NCBI GenBank assembly: GCA_015063485.1
Contig: SVUA01000003.1
Span: 1-64,000 of the forward strand
Reading direction: 5' to 3'
Origin: Oscillospiraceae bacterium
GTDB lineage: Bacteria; Bacillota; Clostridia; Oscillospirales; CAG-272
Length of the DNA stretch: 64,000 nucleotides
Shown here: piece by piece, positions 59,577 to 64,000 of the stretch
Position numbering within the stretch: position 1 is the stretch's first letter
How the letters are laid out: every line of letters begins with the position of its first letter
Program-made: the position numbers and the translations under genes
The notes under the pieces: model-generated
The model's database searches: none
What the model saw: only the letters and a program-made list of their open reading frames with translations
Told to the model about the DNA's origin: nothing

Positions 59577-60590
59577 ATGTTCAAAAAGATCACCGCGCTT
59601 ATTTTAGCGATTTTGCTCTGCCTCTGTGCGCTCGCTTCTTGCTCAACGTCGGGCGAGGAAGTTCCCGACGGAATGAAATCAGCATATATTTCGGGTGAGC
59701 CCTTCCGCTTGTACATACCTGAAGGCTGGGTATCCAACACACGAAGCGGTGTTTCGGGCGGATATTCTCCTTTGTACGCAGGAGTCAGCGTCAGCGCGAG
59801 ATATGATTCAAATATTTCGGCAGACACCGACGTTGCGGCTTATCTTGAAGAATGTTCGGCTAAATATGCAGAAACTCTTGATTCTTACGTAAACACGGGT
59901 ATATCCGAAGCACTTCTGGGCGGTAAGGACGCGCGCCGTCTTACTTATAATGCAAAGGACGAGGACGGAGTTTCCATGACCTGTTCACAATTCTGTGCAA
60001 AGGACGATAACGGTATTGTTATCTCGCTCTATACCTATTGCCCCACAGAGCTTTTGGAGAAAGCAGAGAACGATATCGAATCGGTTCGCGCGAATTTCGT
60101 TATCCTTAACGAATCTCCCGTCATTAAAAACGATGAGGTGATCGACAAAAACACTCCCGCGGGTATGAAGATAGCTTCCGATAAGAACGCGGCGTACAGA
60201 CTTTACGTTCCGACATCATGGACATGCGAAGCAGAAAATCTTCGCTCCGAGGCTCGCGTTGCTTCTGACGGCTCTAACGTGACCGTAACTCTTTATGAGC
60301 CGAGCGTTTCGATGTCGATAGAGGATTATTTCGACCGTTGCGCTGAAGACTATCAAAAGGGACTTCGCGGTTACACTCTTATCGAGGCAAATGACAGAAC
60401 GGTCTCGGGCAAGAGCGCGAAGAGCTACACCTACTCGGCAGAGTACGGCAATGCGAAATACCGCATCATGCAGACGGTATTCAGCGACGGAAAGATAATG
60501 TATTCTATTACCTATACGGCACTCGACGAGAATTTTGATACGCACATGACGGACGTTGAGCTTATTCTTAACTCCTTCAGATTCCGTTAA
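59577..60590 (+). CDS. Lipoprotein with two tandem copies of a PsbP-like domain
   Basis: This 337-residue secreted lipoprotein starts with the signal MFKKITALILAILLCLCALASC, with lipobox ALASC. Two homologous halves follow: residues about 33-180 (GMKSAYISGEPFRLYIPEGW, ADTDVAAYLEECSAKYAETL) and about 195-337 (GMKIASDKNAAYRLYVPTSW, MSIEDYFDRCAEDYQKGLRG). The shared pattern is a strand, then L-Y-[IV]-P-x-x-W, then Y-x-x-[RE]-C-[AS]-x-x-Y. The fold looks like PsbP/Mog1; the function is unknown. It lies ten bases before the cysteine desulfurase gene, probably on one transcript. Confidence 0.75.
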   Translation: MFKKITALILAILLCLCALASCSTSGEEVPDGMKSAYISGEPFRLYIPEGWVSNTRSGVSGGYSPLYAGVSVSARYDSNISADTDVAAYLEECSAKYAETLDSYVNTGISEALLGGKDARRLTYNAKDEDGVSMTCSQFCAKDDNGIVISLYTYCPTELLEKAENDIESVRANFVILNESPVIKNDEVIDKNTPAGMKIASDKNAAYRLYVPTSWTCEAENLRSEARVASDGSNVTVTLYEPSVSMSIEDYFDRCAEDYQKGLRGYTLIEANDRTVSGKSAKSYTYSAEYGNAKYRIMQTVFSDGKIMYSITYTALDENFDTHMTDVELILNSFRFR

Positions 60591-60600
60591 AGAGGTATTT

Positions 60601-61761
60601 ATGCGCGATATTTATATGGACAACAGCGCGACGACCCCCCTTTCAAAAGCGGCTAAAGATAAGATATCCGAGGCTGTCGAGGTGTTTGGAAACCCCTCCT
60701 CGCTTCACTCTGCGGGTCAGGCGGCGCAAAAGCTCGTTGATGAGGCAAGAGCGCGCCTGCTCTCTGCTCTCGGCGTAAGACAAAGGCAAGGGAGCTTTGT
60801 TTTTACCTCGTGCGGTACGGAGGCGACCTCGTTTGCACTCTTCGGTTGCGCTTACGCAAAGACAAGAAGAGACGCTACGAGAATTCTGACGACCGACTCG
60901 GAACACCCATCTGTCGCGCGCGCCCTTGACAGACTCTCTCTTGATGGCTTTGAGATAGTCAAGATACCCACGAAAAACGGGGTTCTTGATAAAGAGGCGC
61001 TCAAAAAAGCGCTTGATAAAAAGATATTTCTTGCAACCTTTATGCTCGTGAATAACGAAACGGGCGCGATATACGATGTAGCTGGAGCGTTTGCGGAGAT
61101 AAAACGCGCTTATCCCAACGCGATAACGCATTGTGACGCGGTCCAAGGCTTTATGAAGCTTCCGTTTACCCCCACCGCTTTACATGCCGACCTTATCACC
61201 GTAAGCGGTCACAAATTACACGCGCCCAAAGGCGTGGGCGGACTTTATATTTCAGCCGAGATGCTCAAGGCGAAAAAAATAGTTCCCTTCCTCGTCGGCG
61301 GCGGACAGGAGAGCGGTATGCGCTCGGGAACTGAAAACGTGATAGGAATTTCTGCGTTTGGAGCGGCGGTAAACGATATCATGGGCAGAAGAGCCGAGAT
61401 ATCTAAAAAGATTTCGAAGCTTCGCGAATACGCGGAAGAGAAGCTTTCAAAAATTGACGTTCGCATAAACCGCCCGAGCGGAGAATATCTGCCGAGCATT
61501 ATAAATATAACCCTGCCAAGCATCAAGAGTGAAACTATGCTCCACCACCTTTCAGCCGACGGTATATACGTCTCAAGCGGCTCGGCTTGCTCGTCACATT
61601 CGGCACACCCGAGCGAATCGCTCATAGCGTTCGGTCTTACACCAAAAGAAGCCGATTGCTCATTGCGTATAAGTCTTTCGGAGTATAACGAAAAGGAAGA
61701 TATCGACGCGCTTGTCGCATCATTGTCAGTAGGTCTTGAAAGACTTGTAAGAATACGATAA
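60601..61761 (+). CDS. Cysteine desulfurase (NifS/IscS family)
   Basis: This PLP enzyme takes sulfur from cysteine for Fe-S clusters or thiolation. The 386 residues include YMDNSATTPLSKAAKDKISE, TSCGTEATSFALFGC, THCDAVQGFMKLPF, and the PLP Lys in LITVSGHKLHAPKGVGGLYI. The catalytic Cys loop is SSGSACSSHSAHPS and the substrate Arg lies in CSLRISLSEYNEKEDID. The longer catalytic loop is like the NifS/IscS group. No iscU or thiI neighbour is seen. The start ATG is 15 codons inside the ORF-track start and follows AAAGAGG. Confidence 0.92.
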   Translation: MRDIYMDNSATTPLSKAAKDKISEAVEVFGNPSSLHSAGQAAQKLVDEARARLLSALGVRQRQGSFVFTSCGTEATSFALFGCAYAKTRRDATRILTTDSEHPSVARALDRLSLDGFEIVKIPTKNGVLDKEALKKALDKKIFLATFMLVNNETGAIYDVAGAFAEIKRAYPNAITHCDAVQGFMKLPFTPTALHADLITVSGHKLHAPKGVGGLYISAEMLKAKKIVPFLVGGGQESGMRSGTENVIGISAFGAAVNDIMGRRAEISKKISKLREYAEEKLSKIDVRINRPSGEYLPSIINITLPSIKSETMLHHLSADGIYVSSGSACSSHSAHPSESLIAFGLTPKEADCSLRISLSEYNEKEDIDALVASLSVGLERLVRIR

Positions 61762-61810
61762 TAAGATAAACAAAACGAGCCTCATAACTCTAAACTGAAA
61801 ACCAACAGAA

Positions 61811-61857
61811 AAAGAGCAGACATATAAGATTTGTGTCCTATATGTTTGCTCTTTCTG
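61811..61857 (+). terminator. Terminator after the cysteine desulfurase gene
   Basis: AAAGAGCAGACATATA pairs with TATATGTTTGCTCTTT around a 12-base loop, with one mismatch. Confidence 0.7.
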
Positions 61858-61941
61858 TCGTTATATGGGTTTGGGATTCGCCCAAATGATGTGTCTGGAG
61901 AGTTTGCAGAAAAGTTGCGAGTACTCATAAAAAACGAAAAT

Positions 61942-61973
61942 TATGGAACACAAGGAACCGTCCCCTGTGTTAT
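61942..61973. repeat. 32-bp GGAACACAAGGAACCGTCCCC repeat, copy 1
   Basis: TATGGAACACAAGGAACCGT and then CCCCTGTGTTAT. An exact second copy is at 62748, and shorter variants (GAACCGTCCATTGTCTTA, AACCGTCCCCTGTCTTAT) lie next to each. The units are partly self-complementary (ACACA...TGTGT). Confidence 0.7.
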
Positions 61974-61994
61974 AGAACCGTCCATTGTCTTATG

Positions 61995-62525
61995 TTACTG
62001 AATTAATGTTTCATAATCTTTGATTAACTTCAACGCTTGTTTTTTGGGCAAAACAGTAATCAAATGATTATATAATTTTTTGTTAAACCCAACTTTTATT
62101 CGTGTTTTAGATGGTTTCCATAAATTCATTTTTGAACGATAAGCTTCGTCAAATGCATCATATGACAGGAATATGAAAAATACATTTGAACCGGCTTTAG
62201 AATTAAGAATACCGTGTACGTAATATCCAATTCCGCAATATTTGCATTTTTCATAGTCTAAAAAGATGGGTTTTGAAAAGATAGTCTTTATTTGTACGCC
62301 TTTGTCTTGAAAAGTTCCCCATGAAAAAAGTTGAATACTTTCTTTCTTAATAAAAACTCCCCAAGCACAAGCACATCCAATGCCAGCGACAACAAAGAAT
62401 ATTGAACCTGCATTAACAGAGACAAAGCATAACAAATATAAACCAAACATTAACGGAGCAAATATAAAAAACAGCGAAACAACAGCGGCATACGCCGTTA
62501 TTTTTGAGCCAAGATATTTTTTCAT
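61995..62525 (-). CDS. Small membrane protein beside the RHS remnant, possible immunity protein
   Basis: The product has 176 residues, starting at MKKYLGSKITAY. Two hydrophobic helices occupy residues about 10-55 (AAVVSLFFIFAPLMFGLYLL and GSIFFVVAGIGCACAWGVFI). A soluble part follows with FSKPIFLDYEKCKYCGIGYY and an LPKKQALKLIKDYE helix. I do not recognise the family. It resembles two-helix membrane proteins often found as immunity genes behind RHS tips, and it directly follows an RHS remnant. It is AT-rich compared with the rest of the window. Confidence 0.6.
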   Translation of the reverse strand: MKKYLGSKITAYAAVVSLFFIFAPLMFGLYLLCFVSVNAGSIFFVVAGIGCACAWGVFIKKESIQLFSWGTFQDKGVQIKTIFSKPIFLDYEKCKYCGIGYYVHGILNSKAGSNVFFIFLSYDAFDEAYRSKMNLWKPSKTRIKVGFNKKLYNHLITVLPKKQALKLIKDYETLIQ

Positions 62526-62538
62526 ATACACCTCTAAT

Positions 62539-62718
62539 ATACATTTCAGCAATTACCTGAGAGCCATTAAGGAAATATTCGTGCTTGACTCCGTTGTAGG
62601 TCTTGCTCGTTCTTATTCCGTCGGCGTTGTAGGTGAATTCGAGGAAGGTATCAAGTTCACCGTCATCCCATACGTTCGATACGCTTACAAGCTGTCTGCC
62701 CTCCCATTCGAGCGCATA
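62539..62718 (-). pseudogene. RHS-repeat remnant
   Basis: Translated on the minus strand this stretch reads YALEWEGRQLVSVSNVWDDG, continuing through LEFTYNADGIRTSKTYNG and KHEYFLNGSQVIAEMY. It is a typical piece of an RHS/YD-repeat protein just before its core. It has no start of its own. A GGAACCGTCCCC repeat interrupts it upstream, and it breaks off where the small membrane protein gene begins. It is a displaced fragment of an older RHS 3' end. Confidence 0.75.
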
Positions 62719-62747
62719 GCCGGAACACAGAGGACAGTTCCATGTGT

Positions 62748-62779
62748 TATGGAACACAAGGAACCGTCCCCTGTGTTAT
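62748..62779. repeat. 32-bp GGAACACAAGGAACCGTCCCC repeat, copy 2
   Basis: Identical to the copy at 61942. The two bracket the small membrane protein gene and the RHS remnant. Confidence 0.7.
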
Positions 62780-62821
62780 CAAGCTGCGACAGGTAGGTTT
62801 TCACGCTAACCGTCCCCTGTC

Positions 62822-63202
62822 TTATTTAGATAATAGAGCCTTTATTACTTTACCACTATCCTGCTCAATAATTACAAAACCACCTCTGGAAAACAAGTAG
62901 CCTTTATCAACGAGCCATAATCGGTTTTCTTGATCATATGTCACCGTTGTAATGCCAAAACCTTTATGTTGTGCTAAATTATCAATGATTCTAGAACCTA
63001 TTGCTTTAGCCGTGGAAGCATCAGGAATATAACCAACTTCCGGAAAATAATTGTTTTCTTCTGTAAATGTGCTTATGAATTCCTTTAAATCAGCACTTTC
63101 CGGATTTGAAACGAGAAATGACTGAAATATCGACGAGATTATTAAAACAAGGAGTATTACTGTTTCAATGATGCAAATGTTCCGCAAAAGATTTTTTTTC
63201 AT
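62822..63202 (-). CDS. NTF2-fold immunity protein-like (partner of the RHS toxin)
   Basis: The product has 126 residues. After an N-terminal membrane helix (ICIIETVILLVLIISSIF), the rest fits the NTF2-fold immunity family: YIPDASTAKAIGSRIIDNLA, RLWLVDKGYLF and GGFVIIEQDSGKVIKALLSK. Such proteins bind and block the toxin encoded just upstream. The ATG, behind GGAGG, lies eight bases before the end of the RHS gene, so the two genes overlap in the usual toxin-immunity manner. The membrane anchor suggests that protection acts at the membrane or outside. Confidence 0.78.
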   Translation of the reverse strand: MKKNLLRNICIIETVILLVLIISSIFQSFLVSNPESADLKEFISTFTEENNYFPEVGYIPDASTAKAIGSRIIDNLAQHKGFGITTVTYDQENRLWLVDKGYLFSRGGFVIIEQDSGKVIKALLSK

Positions 63203-63209
63203 TTTATTC

Positions 63210-64000
63210 TTACCTCCATTCAGCATGAATCGGACTATTGGGGTCCCATGGAATATCATTCGCAGGTATTACAGAAATCCCTTTATTGCTATTGTTTCTA
63301 TTTTTATATGTGTATTTTTTTAAAAATCCTCCAGGTGTAACGAGGTAACTGTCCATCCTAAAAAAATTTGACCAGCCAATATCTTTCATAAATCCTGTTG
63401 AAAAATCTTCGTTCTTATATTTAGGGTCATAATTGCCATGTGTATGAATAGTTGAAACAATTGGAAAATTTGTAAAAATATTTGGAAGTACAGATTTTCC
63501 GTTTATTCCAACAAATGTAAAAGTATAAGAATATTTTACGGATATAGTAAATTTTGGCACTTCTTTAATTCCTAATATTGACAAATACCAAGGAGCTGGT
63601 TGCATAGTAATATCTATTGCTAATGTTTTATAAATCGCTGAACCATATTCTTGCTTTTTATTAATAGATTTTGCATTATAATACCTTGCAAAATCTATTG
63701 CAGCCTCATCTGGCGTGTCAAATAAATCTCCAGGTTTATTACCCAAATAATCCACTTCGTTTACAGGATTATTACTACAATATGCAAACATATTATTGCC
63801 CAATAATCCTTGACCGGTGGAAACATATCCATCCCCATTAAGGAACCTACCCATATCGGGCGAGTAATATCTACTCTGGAGATAGTACATCTGGGTTTCA
63901 ATATCGTAGAAATATCCACGGTAGCGGAAAGGATTGTAGCTTTCAAGTATGGTTTTGTCAAATCCTGTCGAGTTGCATACGACAGTGCATCTGCCCCAAG
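63210..64000 (-). CDS. RHS polymorphic toxin, C-terminal part with DUF4329-like toxin tip (5' end off the window)
   Basis: The reading frame is open to the window edge, so the ORF-track start at the Met of MYYLQSRYY is internal. Upstream it continues as NPFRYRGYFYDIETQ. The RHS core ends at DMGRFLNGDGYVSTGQ and NNMFAYCSNNPVNEVDYLGN. The 170-residue tip that follows begins TPDEAAIDFARYYNAKSI and contains VSTIHTHGNYDP and FSTGFMKDIGW, a JAB-like H-x-H...S...D layout as in DUF4329 tips. It would be a secreted or contact-delivered toxin. An immunity gene overlaps its end. Confidence 0.85.
   Translation of the reverse strand, partial: WGRCTVVCNSTGFDKTILESYNPFRYRGYFYDIETQMYYLQSRYYSPDMGRFLNGDGYVSTGQGLLGNNMFAYCSNNPVNEVDYLGNKPGDLFDTPDEAAIDFARYYNAKSINKKQEYGSAIYKTLAIDITMQPAPWYLSILGIKEVPKFTISVKYSYTFTFVGINGKSVLPNIFTNFPIVSTIHTHGNYDPKYKNEDFSTGFMKDIGWSNFFRMDSYLVTPGGFLKKYTYKNRNNSNKGISVIPANDIPWDPNSPIHAEWR

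Noticed and set aside
62413-62757. Intact 114-residue protein gene
   Set aside because: Residues 14-73 are an RHS fragment; the start lies in a 32-bp repeat and the tail runs out of frame through the small membrane protein gene.
1-64000. CRISPR array
   Set aside because: The repeats are dispersed, palindromic and of variable length, with no regular spacers and no cas genes.
1-64000. tRNA genes
   Set aside because: Several GGGTTCGA-like strings were seen, but they belong to the GACCCTTTCTTTCAAGAAAG hairpins. No cloverleaf with a T-loop GTTCRANNC could be built.

Overview
The window reads as a chromosomal segment of an uncultured, spore-forming Bacillota of class Clostridia, probably a gut or rumen lineage. 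The reasons are spoVAD/spoVAE, AGGAGG-type ribosome binding sites, TTGACA/TATAAT promoters, an ECF-transporter S component, the Clostridia-type families DUF3842, DUF2974 and DUF6472, a B12-dependent split methionine synthase, and amino-sugar catabolism. About 58 protein genes are visible. No tRNA, rRNA, CRISPR array or prophage was seen. Many starts in the supplied ORF track are too long and have been moved to the ATG/GTG/TTG that follows a good Shine-Dalgarno sequence.

Layout. 0-5.5 kb: nnrD, prfB, a DUF2974 hydrolase, a small Cys protein, ruvX, cca. 6-8.6 kb: an ECF sigma factor translationally coupled to a membrane-anchored beta-propeller protein, behind an ECF-type promoter. 8.6-18.8 kb: D-lactate-dehydrogenase-like enzyme, metG, gpsA, tatD, a TIM-barrel isomerase, a HAD phosphatase, metF with the detached methionine-synthase activation domain, manA. 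18.9-23.9 kb: spoVAE/spoVAD, an aldose epimerase, an AT-rich DUF559 nuclease gene, uridine phosphorylase, an SH3 lipoprotein. 24-31 kb: an amino-sugar island (nagA, ROK protein, a large glycosidase, murQ, an HTH-sugar kinase fusion). 31-34 kb: CofE-like ligase and an M20 peptidase. 34-37.2 kb: the jag-yidC-yidD-rnpA-rpmH cluster without dnaA. 37.7-48.3 kb: holA, metH, secG, a P-loop kinase with an ECF S component, DUF3842, a GH123-like protein, araB, yfbR. 48.7-61.8 kb: aspS, a phosphoribosyltransferase, an EF-G-like GTPase, murD, a three-gene oxidoreductase/dehydroquinase-like operon divergent from an AraC regulator, a lipoprotein, a cysteine desulfurase. 61.9-64 kb: the 3' end of an RHS polymorphic toxin gene with its immunity gene, an RHS remnant and a second small membrane protein.

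The strongest unexplained signal is not a gene. The intergenic spaces are filled with a modular family of inverted-repeat elements. At least nine intact copies carry one T-end (AAATTTTGATTTATCGG-like) and one G-end (AAATTGCGGTTTATCGG-like) at opposite termini, never two of the same. Inside are exchangeable hairpin modules: a 120-127 bp GGACAGTCGAGGACG element, a GGTGGCGAGTT hairpin, a TAGGGGAGGATA hairpin, a TTCGCGG hairpin and a GGACGCG module. The GGACGCG module also occurs alone, starting within zero to a few bases after the stop codons of at least seven genes. In metH it has run into the reading frame and supplies the last ten codons. No transposase for the family is in the window.

Genes that work together: metF, the activation protein and metH (methionine/folate/B12); murQ, nagA, the kinases and the glycosidase (muropeptide and amino-sugar salvage); rpmH, rnpA, yidD, yidC and jag (ribosome, RNase P and membrane insertion); the ECF sigma with its presumed anti-sigma; the RHS toxin with its immunity protein.
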